Positions 33,308-42,181 of a DNA stretch of 48,817 nucleotides are shown here, one piece after another (the stretch's first letter is position 1; each line of letters opens with the position of its first letter). The translations under genes and the position numbers were made by a program. The stretch comes from Rhodothermia bacterium (GTDB taxonomy: Bacteria; Bacteroidota; Rhodothermia; Rhodothermales; JAAAOL01): positions 1 to 48,817 of the forward strand of contig JAUIDY010000035.1 of the NCBI GenBank assembly GCA_030428385.1. Reading direction: 5' to 3'. Below the pieces are notes generated by a model that did no database searches, was not told the origin of the DNA, and saw only the letters and a program-made list of their open reading frames with translations.

Positions 33308-35899
33308 GTGGAATGTAAGGAGAACAGCCGATTCATTTTGTGTGGCTGGCTGGCGTTGCTTCTGATCTTCGGGCTGATCTTCCCCGCACAGGCCCAGGTA
33401 TCTGATAGCACTTTTTCGCTCGATGTGCAGGGGGTGCCGTTGGCGGAGGCGCTGCGTCAGGTTGTGGAAGTCACGCGCATCGACCTCGTGTACGCCCCGG
33501 ATCAACTCGGCGACAGGGCCTCGGCATGCCGCATCGAAAACGCAGCCATCGCAGACCTTTTACAGTGCGTGCTGCGCGGAACGGGCTTTCAAGCACAGCG
33601 GCTGACTTCAGGGGCGTACGCGATACAGCGCATCACGACTTCCCGCAACAAGGGGACGCACACCCTCAGCGGTTTTCTCATCGACGCCACAACGGGCGAG
33701 CGGCTTATCGGTGCCAACCTGTACGAGTTACAGCGTGGCGTGGGCACCGCCACCAACGCGTACGGCTTCTTCAGCCTCACGCTGCCCGCCGACTCCGTCT
33801 TGCTACACGTCTCGTACATCGGCTACACCTCGGCAGTCTTCCCACTTTTGCTTGATCAGGACCAGCAACTCGAACTGGAACTTCAGCCGACGACGCTTGG
33901 CATCGGCGAGGTGGAGGTGGTGGCGGCACGCGGCGAACGCATCACCGAGGAGACGCAGATGAGCACAGTAGACGTACCGGTGCAACAGATCCAGGCGCTG
34001 CCGTCTATCCTCGGCGAGGTGGATGTGCTGCGGACGCTGCAACTGCTGCCGGGCGTGCAGTCGGGCACCGAAGGATCGAGCGGGCTGTACGTGCGCGGCG
34101 GTAGCCCGGACCAGACACTGATCCTGCTCGACGGCGCGCCGGTCTACAACGCCTCGCACTTCTTCGGGCTGTTTTCGGTGTTTAACTCCGACGCCGTCCA
34201 GCACGTCGAACTCATCAAGGGCGGCTTCCCGGCGCGCTACGGCGGGCGGCTGTCATCGGTGCTCGACATCGGCCTCAAAGAAGGGAGCCTGCGCAAACGC
34301 CGCATTGATGTCGCCATCGGCCTCATCTCGTCCCGGTTCTTGATCGAAGGACCGCTTCAAACCGACCGCACGTCGTTTATGGTGTCAGGCCGCCGCACGT
34401 ATTTCGACGCCATCAGCCGCCCGTTTCAGCGCAGCGACCAGAAAACCGGGATTTTCTTCTACGATCTCAACGCCAAGATCAACCACATCCTCTCGCCGAG
34501 GGATCGGCTCTTTGCGAGCGTGTATCGGGGCAAGGATCGGTTTTCCGTGGAAGAGAAATTTGGCACCCGCACCGAGGATGCTTTTTTGCAATGGGGCAAC
34601 CTCACCTCTACGGTGCGCTGGAACCACGTGTGGAGTCCGCGCCTGTTTAGCAACGTGACGGCGTTGTTCAGCCGCTACCAGTTCGACATCGGCGCGGAGG
34701 AAGGCGGGCCCGCTGCGGATGACTTTTACGAACTGGTGTATTTCTCCGGCATCCGCGACTGGGGCGGTACCGTGGATTTCGACTTTCGCCCTTCGCCCAA
34801 CCATTACCTGCGCTTCGGCGCACGTGGCACCTACCACACCTTCCGCCCCGGCGCGTCACACGTCCGCATTGACCTGAACGATGACGGCACCGAAACCGTG
34901 GATCTGATTCCCGCCGAGGAAATCAACGCCACCGAATATGCCGCGTACGCCGAAGATGACCTGCGCCTGTCGTCCCGCCTGAAGGTGAACGTGGGCGTGC
35001 ATGCGTCGGGTTTCTTCGTCGAAGACACCCACTACAGTTCCGTACAGCCCCGCCTTTCGATGCGCTATCTCCTGCCGGGCGACTGGGCCGTGAAGGCGTC
35101 GTATGCGACCATGCAGCAATACATCATGCTCCTTACTAGCAGTTCGGCGGGATTGCCCACCGACCTCTGGCTGCCCGCCACCCGCCGCGTCCCGCCGCAG
35201 AAATCGCAGATGGTGGCGCTGGGCGTGGCGCACACCCTGCGTGATGGGCTGCTGGATGCCAGCGTGGAAGGCTATTACAAGACGATGGACAACCTGATCG
35301 AGTACGAAAACGGCGCGAGCTTTCTGGGGCTGGATCAGAACTGGCAGGACAAAGTGACGATTGGCAAGGGCGATGCGTACGGGGTGGAACTGCTGCTCCA
35401 GAAAAAACAGGGTCGGACGAGTGGCTGGGTGGGCTACACGCTCTCGTGGAGCAACCGCCACTTCGACGACCTGAACGGCGGACGCTCGTTCTCCTTCAAA
35501 TATGACCGCCGCCACGACCTCGCCGTTGCCGTGGTGCATCGCTTGTCGCCGCGCCTGGAGGTGTCGGGGACGTGGGTGTATGCCTCGGGCAGCGCCATCA
35601 CCTTGCCCACCACCAGCTATTACATCAACCCGTACGTGGATGGCGATTTCTGTCTCGGATGCACCATCACCAGTTTTGGGCAGCGCAACGGCTATCGTAT
35701 CCGGGCGCACCACCGGCTGGACCTGGGCGTTAACTTCCACAAGCCGACGCGGCGCGGGGAGCAGGTGTTCAGCCTGGGCGCGTACAACGCCTACAACCGC
35801 AAAAACCCGTTCTTCGTGGCGCTGAACGACGATTACACCCTCACCGAGTTCACGCTGTTCACCATCATCCCGTACCTTTCCTACCGCCGGACGTTATGA
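33308..35899 (+). CDS. TonB-dependent receptor with STN signalling domain
   Basis: The 863-residue product from GTG 33308 begins with a signal peptide ending FPAQAQ. A secretin/TonB N-terminal (STN) domain follows (about 30-95, VPLAEALRQVVEVTRIDLVY), then a carboxypeptidase-regulatory-like beta domain (GFLIDATTGERLIGANLY), then a plug (LPSILGEVDVLRTLQLLPG, LYVRGGSPDQTLILLDGAPVY, FPARYGGRLSSVLDI), and a 22-strand barrel to the end (SLGAYNAYNRKNPFFVAL). It imports an unidentified ligand across the outer membrane with TonB and signals to FecR. The frame continues to ATG 33116, which overlaps the M23 stop as TGATG, but that part reads through the MITE-like element and precedes no leader. A DUF4249 lipoprotein gene overlaps its stop by 4 nt. 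Confidence 0.93.
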   Translation: MECKENSRFILCGWLALLLIFGLIFPAQAQVSDSTFSLDVQGVPLAEALRQVVEVTRIDLVYAPDQLGDRASACRIENAAIADLLQCVLRGTGFQAQRLTSGAYAIQRITTSRNKGTHTLSGFLIDATTGERLIGANLYELQRGVGTATNAYGFFSLTLPADSVLLHVSYIGYTSAVFPLLLDQDQQLELELQPTTLGIGEVEVVAARGERITEETQMSTVDVPVQQIQALPSILGEVDVLRTLQLLPGVQSGTEGSSGLYVRGGSPDQTLILLDGAPVYNASHFFGLFSVFNSDAVQHVELIKGGFPARYGGRLSSVLDIGLKEGSLRKRRIDVAIGLISSRFLIEGPLQTDRTSFMVSGRRTYFDAISRPFQRSDQKTGIFFYDLNAKINHILSPRDRLFASVYRGKDRFSVEEKFGTRTEDAFLQWGNLTSTVRWNHVWSPRLFSNVTALFSRYQFDIGAEEGGPAADDFYELVYFSGIRDWGGTVDFDFRPSPNHYLRFGARGTYHTFRPGASHVRIDLNDDGTETVDLIPAEEINATEYAAYAEDDLRLSSRLKVNVGVHASGFFVEDTHYSSVQPRLSMRYLLPGDWAVKASYATMQQYIMLLTSSSAGLPTDLWLPATRRVPPQKSQMVALGVAHTLRDGLLDASVEGYYKTMDNLIEYENGASFLGLDQNWQDKVTIGKGDAYGVELLLQKKQGRTSGWVGYTLSWSNRHFDDLNGGRSFSFKYDRRHDLAVAVVHRLSPRLEVSGTWVYASGSAITLPTTSYYINPYVDGDFCLGCTITSFGQRNGYRIRAHHRLDLGVNFHKPTRRGEQVFSLGAYNAYNRKNPFFVALNDDYTLTEFTLFTIIPYLSYRRTL

Positions 35900-36771
35900 C
35901 CCGCTTGATGCTGTTTCTGAGTCTGGCGCTGGTTTTTGCGGCGTGCGAGCAAACGGTGGATGTTGACTTTCCCCGGCATGCACCGCGTATTGCCGTCAAC
36001 AGCTTTTTCTTTCCCGACGCGCCGTGGGAAGTGCACCTGAGCGAGGCTCGCAGTGTGAGCGACGGCGAACGCGCCATCCGCAACATTGAGCAAGCGACCG
36101 TGGAGATTCTGGCTGACGGCGTACCTGTCGTCACCCTGCCTTATATGGGCGATGGGCTGTACCGGGCACCCCAGGTGTTTCCGGCACCGGATGTTGAATA
36201 CACGGTGCAGGTGACCGCACCCGACTACGATGCTGTCTCGGCCACTGACCGTATCCCGGAGACCCTCGCCACTGCGATGACGTATGATGTGCTGGCACGT
36301 AGCGCGGACGGGTTCCGCGTGGACATTGACCTCACCATCACCGACCCGCCGGATGCGTCCAACTACTACCGCCTGATGGTGTACCTGCGCGTGCGCGACG
36401 AAAACGGCGAGGTGTTCTTCTACGATTTACCCTTTCGCTCCGAAGACCCGGTGCTGCTGGCCTACAGCGATCTTGCTTTCAACGGCGATGTGCAGGAGGT
36501 GTATTTCGCGGACCCCCTTTTTGCGGGCCGCATGCACACGTTTACGATTCAGGTGGAAGAGTCGTTTATTTTTGCCGGAAGCGAACAGGCCCTGTTGGTA
36601 GACCTGTATCATGTGAGCGACCATTTCTACCAGTACGCCCGCACCTACCAGCGGTATGAGGAAAGCTACGACAACCCCTTCGCCGAGCCCGTGCAGGTGC
36701 ACACCAACATCAACGACGGCTTCGGCATCTTCGCAGGCTTCCGGCGCTACCGGCATGTGGTGCCGCTGTGA
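35896..36771 (+). CDS. DUF4249-family lipoprotein
   Basis: The 291-residue protein carries a lipobox (LVFAAC, Cys17) and the DUF4249 fold: EQTVDVDFPRHAPRIAVNSFF near the start, then EATVEILADG-like (QATVEILADG) strands, ITDPPDASNYYRL and a C-terminal EPVQVHTNINDGFGIFAGF segment. In Bacteroidota this family accompanies STN-type TonB receptors, exactly as here, and probably binds ligand at the cell surface as a SusD-like partner (inference). ATGA joins it to the receptor gene, so they are translationally coupled. It ends the operon. Confidence 0.92.
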   Translation: MTRLMLFLSLALVFAACEQTVDVDFPRHAPRIAVNSFFFPDAPWEVHLSEARSVSDGERAIRNIEQATVEILADGVPVVTLPYMGDGLYRAPQVFPAPDVEYTVQVTAPDYDAVSATDRIPETLATAMTYDVLARSADGFRVDIDLTITDPPDASNYYRLMVYLRVRDENGEVFFYDLPFRSEDPVLLAYSDLAFNGDVQEVYFADPLFAGRMHTFTIQVEESFIFAGSEQALLVDLYHVSDHFYQYARTYQRYEESYDNPFAEPVQVHTNINDGFGIFAGFRRYRHVVPL

Positions 36772-37072
36772 GGCCGGATACAACGTTGCTTGTTTTGTGA
36801 GACAGGACGTACGCCTACTTCCTTTTTATGGTCATCACGAGGGGTGTGGTGATCCCACCCCGTCAGGATAGGGCATCGCAGACGGGGTGAGATCGCCACG
36901 TCGCGGAGCCTGTGCTGAACTTGATTCAGTGCTCCTCGCGATGACGAGTGAGGGTGTGCTGTTTCCTGTCAGGGTGAGATCGCCACGTTGCCTGCGGCTG
37001 CTCGCAATGACCCTGTGGGGAAAGCCTGCCGTTCTTCATCGAGGCCGAGGGTCAAGAGGTCTGCCCCATAAA
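36772..37072. repeat. Intergenic region with three decayed REP/MITE-like repeat copies
   Basis: No gene is seen here. GGGTGAGATCGCCACGT occurs twice (36885-36901 and 36972-36988). The first copy continues to a mirrored end GCTCCTCGCGATGACGAG near 36931-36948, through a CTGAA...TTCAG palindrome. A third, inverted and shortened copy runs about 36831-36865 (GTCATCACGAGG to CCACCCCGTC). The unit resembles the dispersed CGTCATTGCGAG-type repeats known in many bacteria. The cluster lies between the end of the receptor operon and a terminator for the opposite-strand gene. Confidence 0.75.
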
Positions 37073-37110
37073 AAACAACGCCTGCTCCCCGAAAGAAGCA
37101 GGCGTTGTTT
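37073..37110 (-). terminator. Strong intrinsic terminator for the DUF5684 gene
   Basis: AAACAACGCCTGCT (37073-37086) and AGCAGGCGTTGTTT (37097-37110) form a perfect 14-bp stem with a 10-nt loop. Read on the minus strand the stem runs into a T-run, 20 nt after the DUF5684 stop. It also blocks transcription entering from the opposite operon. Confidence 0.9.
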
Positions 37111-37130
37111 GCATAAGAAAAACACAATCC

Positions 37131-37526
37131 TCAAGCGCCCGCTGGTCCCTGGTACGTGGCATCGCCGAAAGCAAGGATGGGCAAGAAAATAATACCGAGC
37201 AACAACAGCCCAATGCCAAACCCGACGCCTTTGCCAAACGACTTGGCAAGGTCAATATAAACGATGATCCCTACGATCAGGTTAACAATCGGAATGAGCA
37301 TCAGAATCAGCCACCAGCCTGGTCGGCCCACAATCTGTAGCAGTACATACAAGTTGTAGATCGGGATAATGGCCTTCCAACCATCCTGTCCTGCTTTAAC
37401 AAAAACCTTCCAAAGGCTTGCAATAACGAGGACAATAATCCCGATGTAGAGCAGGCCCCCGATAAGGCCACCAATGGCACCTGCAGCATCGCTTTGAGGG
37501 GTAAGAAGCATGAGAGAAAGAGACAT
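37131..37526 (-). CDS. DUF5684-family membrane protein
   Basis: The 131-residue protein has about four transmembrane helices and the features I recall for DUF5684: WKVFVKAGQDGWKAIIPIYN near the middle, then GRPGWWLILMLIPIVN, then VYIDLAKSFGKG, and a closing hydrophobic helix ending LPILAFGDATYQGP. The family resembles signal-peptidase-linked or phage-holin-like small membrane proteins, but its function is unknown. It stands alone, followed by a strong terminator, and its upstream neighbour on the same strand, the kinase, ends 178 nt before its start. Confidence 0.88.
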   Translation of the reverse strand: MSLSLMLLTPQSDAAGAIGGLIGGLLYIGIIVLVIASLWKVFVKAGQDGWKAIIPIYNLYVLLQIVGRPGWWLILMLIPIVNLIVGIIVYIDLAKSFGKGVGFGIGLLLLGIIFLPILAFGDATYQGPAGA

Positions 37527-37704
37527 AGTACGCTATGAGATTGGGTGGATGAGATGATGAAATTACTGCTGTAGGTATCTGCATCGTTCAGCACATGCAT
37601 TCCCAACAACACCGCCCTTGCTTGCAGACTACGCTGCACGGTACATGACCCTATGTTCTGCGGATTTGCTTGGTAGTATACGCTCCGTTTGGTTTAAAAA
37701 GAGG

Positions 37705-39798
37705 TCAACGGGGAGACATTTCTGTGATGATCCAGCCGCCCGTGATTTTTTTAAACTCCCACCGGTATTGCAGGTCCACCCGGTGCGGGTTGCCCTGCAC
37801 ATCGGTGAAGTCTAGCTGGAAGCCCATGTTGGCCGTGGCCTCATCGCCGCGTGTGTCGAAGCTGGAGGTGGTGGTGTAAAGTTCCACGGTGCCGCCTTCA
37901 TTGACGTACTGTTGCCACACGTTCAGGTCACGTTGCGTGTGGCGGGGAAACAACCCCTGGATGGTGTGGATGTCACGGCGCTCCAACGCCCGCTGGTAGG
38001 TGGTAACAATGTCTTCGATGCCTTGGTCGAGGGCGTCGTCAGAAGAATTACGCAACACGGCACGGCCATAAAAGTCCTGCGCCAGCGCATAGAGCCGGGC
38101 CGCGCGGTCGTACTGCTCGGCGGCGTAGGCTTCATTGGCTACTTGCCGGGCGTCCACGGCGAGTTTATACCGGGCGTCGGCCCGCAGGTCGGCGGGTACC
38201 GATGTGGCCGCCGATTCGACGTTGCTCCGTGCCCGGTCGGCGGCAGGCTTGCGGCTGGCGGTGGTTACGCGCGGGGTGTTGCGCTGTACGGGCGATCCGC
38301 CCCGGATGGAGAGGCCGCTTTCGACGGCGGGTTCCTCTTCGTCGGGTTCTTCCACCACAGGAGGGGTGGCAGGCGGGTCGGTTGCTGCCGCAACGGGTGT
38401 CGTCGTGTTGGGTGTTTCGGTAGGTGTTTGGGCCGGAGGCTGCCGGATCACGACCGGCGGTGGGCGGCGGGTGGCAGCATCGGCCGCGGTGGCATAGCCG
38501 CGCATGGCCTGGGCGAAGGCTTGCATGGCGGTCAGGTAGCCGTCCCGGGTGCCTTCATCGAAGGCGGCCTGGGCTTCGTTTTCGCTGTCCTGAGCGAGCA
38601 AGTAGGCCCCGTCATCTTGTCCCCCGGCCCGGTCAGCGCGGCGCTTTTGGTCCAGCATGGCGTCGCGTTGTTGCTCGGCGGCGGCCATCAGAGCTTCCGC
38701 TTCAAGGCCTTCTATCTCTTCCGGAGGCAACACTTCCGGAGGCTCCACAAACGCAGAGGAATCGATTTCGACGGGCAACGGGTCGACGGGCGTGGTGGTT
38801 TGGGCAATGGGCACGGTGGACGGGTCATCTTGCCCACCTTGGAGGAACCAGTAGCCTCCGCCTGCGGCAAGCAGCACTACCAGCAGGCCCAGGGCGGCCC
38901 ACAGCGCCACCGGCTTCTTGTTTTCGTCGGTGCTTCGCCGGGGGCGTCCCTGGATGCCGGTGAGTTCAACCTCTTCGTTGCCCAGGTTTTCCATCGCCGC
39001 ACGGATATCCGCGACCACCGCGCCGAAGTTATCGTAGCGGTTTTCCTTTTTCTTGGCGAGGCACTTGTTCAGGATGTGCTGAAGGTCGGCATGCACTGGG
39101 CTCGCGGCGATATCCAGCGGGGTCGGGTCATGGTCCATGATCCGGTAGATCGTGGCCCCCACGTTTTCCCCTTCAAACGGGTTCGTTCCCGTGAGCAGTT
39201 CATAAAACACCACACCGAACGAGAAGATGTCGGCGCGCCGGTCGATGTTGCCGCCTTCGATCTGCTCGGGCGACATGTATTTGGGCGTCCCGATGCTTTT
39301 GTCGGCGGCGGTCAGCGTACTGGAGTTGTCGGAGCCGATGCGGGCGATGCCAAAGTCCATCACCTTTACCCGCCCCGAGTCGAGCACGCGCACGTTGTCC
39401 GGCTTGATGTCGCGGTGGATGATGTCGTGCTGGTGGGCATAATGCAGGCCCTGGCACATCTGCTCGGCAATCGAAAGCTTTTCCTGCAACGAAAGCCCCG
39501 CGCCTTGCATCATGAGCGTGCGCAGGTCGGTGCCGCTCAGGAACTCCATCACGATATAGGGGACCTCCTCGTGCTCGCCGATGTCGTGAATCACGGTGAT
39601 ATTGGGATGGGACAGCCCGCCTGCGGATTGGGCTTCCCGGTAGAACCGTTTCCGAACCACCGGATCATTCACGATATGCCGGGAGATCACCTTGATGGCC
39701 ACATCGCGACCAATGATCGGGTCGCGTGCTTTGAAGACCATTCCCATGCCACCCCGACCTAGTTCGGCGATGATCTCATATTTACCCAGCGTTTGCAT
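37705..39798 (-). CDS. Transmembrane Ser/Thr protein kinase with NTF2-like C-terminal domain
   Basis: ATG 39798 is chosen because the kinase fold begins at once (LGKYEIIAELGRGGMGMVFKA). The 697-residue product has a PknB-type kinase domain (about 7-270) with ATP-site Lys36 (VAIK), catalytic Asp130 in HRDIKPDN, DFG Asp148 and GTPKYMSPEQ. Next is a transmembrane helix (about 310-332, WAALGLLVVLLAAGGGYWFL). The extracytoplasmic part has a Pro/Thr/Glu-rich spacer, a TPR-like helical pair (YKLAVDARQVANEAYAAEQYD), and a C-terminal NTF2/SnoaL-like domain of about 125 residues (VTTYQRALERRDIHTIQGLF ... WEFKKITGGWIITEM). The tail probably senses an envelope signal. Substrates are unknown; no phosphatase gene is adjacent. 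Confidence 0.93.
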   Translation of the reverse strand: MQTLGKYEIIAELGRGGMGMVFKARDPIIGRDVAIKVISRHIVNDPVVRKRFYREAQSAGGLSHPNITVIHDIGEHEEVPYIVMEFLSGTDLRTLMMQGAGLSLQEKLSIAEQMCQGLHYAHQHDIIHRDIKPDNVRVLDSGRVKVMDFGIARIGSDNSSTLTAADKSIGTPKYMSPEQIEGGNIDRRADIFSFGVVFYELLTGTNPFEGENVGATIYRIMDHDPTPLDIAASPVHADLQHILNKCLAKKKENRYDNFGAVVADIRAAMENLGNEEVELTGIQGRPRRSTDENKKPVALWAALGLLVVLLAAGGGYWFLQGGQDDPSTVPIAQTTTPVDPLPVEIDSSAFVEPPEVLPPEEIEGLEAEALMAAAEQQRDAMLDQKRRADRAGGQDDGAYLLAQDSENEAQAAFDEGTRDGYLTAMQAFAQAMRGYATAADAATRRPPPVVIRQPPAQTPTETPNTTTPVAAATDPPATPPVVEEPDEEEPAVESGLSIRGGSPVQRNTPRVTTASRKPAADRARSNVESAATSVPADLRADARYKLAVDARQVANEAYAAEQYDRAARLYALAQDFYGRAVLRNSSDDALDQGIEDIVTTYQRALERRDIHTIQGLFPRHTQRDLNVWQQYVNEGGTVELYTTTSSFDTRGDEATANMGFQLDFTDVQGNPHRVDLQYRWEFKKITGGWIITEMSPR

Positions 39799-39884
39799 GT
39801 GCTTCCAAGGAGTAAGAGGAGCGTGCGTAAGCACAATCTAAACGAGCCGTCGCCCGTGTGCAAAAAATATTACCCGGAATATGT

Positions 39885-41105
39885 TCAGATCCCTGACGCG
39901 ATTAAAAGTTCAATGTCGCGGTGCGGCATGTTAAACAAGGTGGCCAGGCTTTTTTTGGTCAAATGACGGCGGTACACGTACGTCCCATTGCGCAGTCCTA
40001 CGTTGCGCCACAATGCTTCATTAATCGACCCGACCTCGCCAATCTGTAGCAAATAGGGGATGAGCACGTTGGTGAGGGCATAGGTGGCCGTATGGGCTGC
40101 GTTCGAGGGCATGTTGGGCACGCAGTAATGAATCACGTCATGCTGGCGAAACGTCGGTTCTGAATGGGTGGTAGCGCGGCTCGTTTCGATGCAGCCCCCC
40201 TGGTCGATGACGGCATCGACGATGACGGAGCCGGGACGCATGGCGGCCACCATTTCTTCGGTGACCAGCACGGGCGACCGTTGTCCGTCCGACATCATTG
40301 CCCCGATCACGACATCCGCCGAGACGACGGCGTGGCGTGTGTATTGTGTGGTTGCCATGGCGGTGGTGATGCGGCGGTCCAAGAAATGCTCCAGCGTGCG
40401 GAGGGCCCCAAGGTCGGTGTCCAGCACAATGACGTGTGCGCCAAAGCCGAGGGCGGTACGGGCGGCCCATTCGCCCACCACGCCTGCCCCCAGGATCACG
40501 ACGGTAGAGGGCGGTACACCCGAAATGCCGCCCATCATCACGCCTTTGCCCCCTTCGTTGCTTTCCAGCAGCCGCGCCGCGATTTGCACCGACAGCGAGC
40601 CCATGATTTCGTGCATCATCCGCACGATGGGCAGGCTGCCATCGGTGTCGCGAATGAACTCAAAGCCGATGCCGGTGATGCTCAGCCCGCGCAGGTGTTC
40701 CAGAAAGTCGGGGGTGGTGTTGCCCAGGTGCAGCGCCGAGATCAGGATCTGCTTTTCTTGGAGCAGGTTGAGTTCGTCGTCCTCTGGCGGCCCTACCTTC
40801 ACCACCATCTCGCATTGGCTGTACAGGTCGGCCGGGGCGGTGATAATTTCCCCGCCCGCGTCGGCATAGGCCTGGTCGGTGAAATGTGCCTGGCAGCCTG
40901 CGCCCGCTTCCACATACACCTGATGGCCGCTGGCCACCAACGCACTGACGCCGCTGGGTGCCAAAGCCACCCGGCGTTCTTCGTTGGAGATTTCGCGGGG
41001 CACGCCGATGCGCAGCGCCTTGTGCTGCTCGCGCAGCCGCAAGGGCTTTTCCATCGTCATCAACCCCCGTTCGAGAGCCAACCCCTGGAGAGCGGGGATT
41101 TCCAT
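39885..41105 (-). CDS. ald: Alanine dehydrogenase
   Basis: The 406-residue protein catalyses reversible NAD-dependent deamination of L-alanine to pyruvate and ammonia. Family motifs: IGVPREISNEERRVALAPSG, MVVKVGPPEDDE (Lys of the active site), ISALHLGNTTPDF (His), the nucleotide fold VILGAGVVGEWAARTALGFGA, and the C-terminal YALTNVLIPYLLQI. The N terminus is about 30 residues longer than most alanine dehydrogenases, so the true start may be internal; ATG 41105 is the first that gives a sensible frame, and the open frame to 41159 lacks family likeness. The methyltransferase gene lies 100 nt upstream on the same strand, and the kinase gene 86 nt downstream. Confidence 0.93.
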   Translation of the reverse strand: MEIPALQGLALERGLMTMEKPLRLREQHKALRIGVPREISNEERRVALAPSGVSALVASGHQVYVEAGAGCQAHFTDQAYADAGGEIITAPADLYSQCEMVVKVGPPEDDELNLLQEKQILISALHLGNTTPDFLEHLRGLSITGIGFEFIRDTDGSLPIVRMMHEIMGSLSVQIAARLLESNEGGKGVMMGGISGVPPSTVVILGAGVVGEWAARTALGFGAHVIVLDTDLGALRTLEHFLDRRITTAMATTQYTRHAVVSADVVIGAMMSDGQRSPVLVTEEMVAAMRPGSVIVDAVIDQGGCIETSRATTHSEPTFRQHDVIHYCVPNMPSNAAHTATYALTNVLIPYLLQIGEVGSINEALWRNVGLRNGTYVYRRHLTKKSLATLFNMPHRDIELLIASGI

Positions 41106-41205
41106 AATGCCTCTGATTCGAGCAAGACAAGGAAAGACAGGGCAAGATACGGTATTCAAACCTTATCTGGCAGGGCCCCGCCTGATTGAAAAAGTACGAA
41201 CGCTA

Positions 41206-41985
41206 TCACGCGGCCCATGCTTGCATCAAAATGCCACCCGCCACAGCCACATTTAACGATTCCGCGCCGCGTCGCTGGGGGGTGCCAGTGATGGTCACCC
41301 GCTCCTGGAGCAGGGCCTGCACTTCTTCCGATAGCCCATGTGCCTCACTGCCCATCACCAGCGCGGAGGGCGTGACGGGCTGCCAGTGGCGCACGGGCGT
41401 TCCGTCGAGGTCGGCGCCATACAGCCGGATGCCTTGCTCTTTCCATCGCTTAAGCAAAGCGGGGAGGGAAGCACCCACGGCGAGGTCTACATCCCACAAG
41501 CCGCCCATGGCCGACCGCACCACCTTGGGGTTAAAGAAGTCCGCCGTCCCAGTCCCTGCCAGCACGGCATCGATGCCAAACCAGGCCGCCGTGCGGAGCA
41601 GCGTGCCTACGTTGCCAGGGTCCTGCACGGCATCAAGTACCAGAAGGCGTTGTTTGGAGGCGAGATCGGCCAGCGGAACCGTCTTCATCGTCGCTACGGC
41701 CAGTATGCCCTGGCTGGTTTCTACAGCAGATAAAGCGGCGAATGTATCCTCGGGAACGATTATCAGGGGAGTGGTTGATTCTGACGCCACCCGGTGCAAA
41801 AGCGCCAGCACGCGTTCATCCGATTGCACCTGCGTGGCAATGAGCACTTCCGTCAGGTCTGCCTTGGCATCGAGGGCAGCCTCCACCAACCGAAGCCCCT
41901 CCACCAGAAATTGCTGCACCTGCATGCGCCCTTTTTTACGCGCAAGCGAGGCGATTTCTTTGCGGCGGCGGTGTGTGAGCGGCAT
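41206..41985 (-). CDS. SpoU/TrmH-family RNA 2'-O-methyltransferase
   Basis: The 259-residue product starts at ATG 41985 (MPLTHRRRKEIASLARKKGR). The N-terminal substrate-binding domain (about 15-95) is followed by the deep-knotted SPOUT fold. Motif 1 is LDAVQDPGNVGTLLRTAAWF with the catalytic Asn and Arg, motif 2 is ALVMGSEAHGLS, and motif 3 is RRGAESLNVAVAGGI. It methylates a ribose in rRNA or tRNA using S-adenosylmethionine; the precise target cannot be read from the sequence. Length is typical of RlmB-like members. Translation could start at 42024 but those residues have no family match. Confidence 0.93.
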   Translation of the reverse strand: MPLTHRRRKEIASLARKKGRMQVQQFLVEGLRLVEAALDAKADLTEVLIATQVQSDERVLALLHRVASESTTPLIIVPEDTFAALSAVETSQGILAVATMKTVPLADLASKQRLLVLDAVQDPGNVGTLLRTAAWFGIDAVLAGTGTADFFNPKVVRSAMGGLWDVDLAVGASLPALLKRWKEQGIRLYGADLDGTPVRHWQPVTPSALVMGSEAHGLSEEVQALLQERVTITGTPQRRGAESLNVAVAGGILMQAWAA

Positions 41986-42141
41986 TAAGAAAGGGAGTGG
42001 TTGAGGTGCAGCGACACCCTGCAAGCGAGGGTGTCCGGTTCACAAGATCGGATTCTTCGACCACATTTATTTTTTCTTCCGAATATTCTTCCTTTTATGC
42101 TCGTTCGCCTGCCACTTTGCTTTCTCGAAAGTATCTTAATC

Positions 42142-42153
42142 GGAAGCGCTTCC
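42142..42153. promoter_or_regulatory. Perfect 12-bp palindrome, LacI-like operator candidate, upstream of gdhA
   Basis: GGAAGCGCTTCC is a perfect 12-bp inverted repeat 28 nt before the gdhA start codon. The core AAGCGCTT matches the GCGC-centred pattern of LacI/GalR-family operators. The A/T-rich surroundings (TATCTTAAT just before it) could belong to a promoter. No regulator gene of that family lies in the window, so binding is only inferred. Confidence 0.5.
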
Positions 42154-42181
42154 AACATAACATCTTACTTATAGAACTCCT

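Noticed and set aside
37912-39762. Plus-strand open frame of 616 residues antisense to the Ser/Thr kinase
   Set aside because: The product is Gly/Arg/Val rich without any domain, whereas the minus frame has full kinase motifs.
40164-41189. Plus-strand frame of 341 residues opposite alanine dehydrogenase
   Set aside because: No domain; the minus strand encodes a complete Ald.
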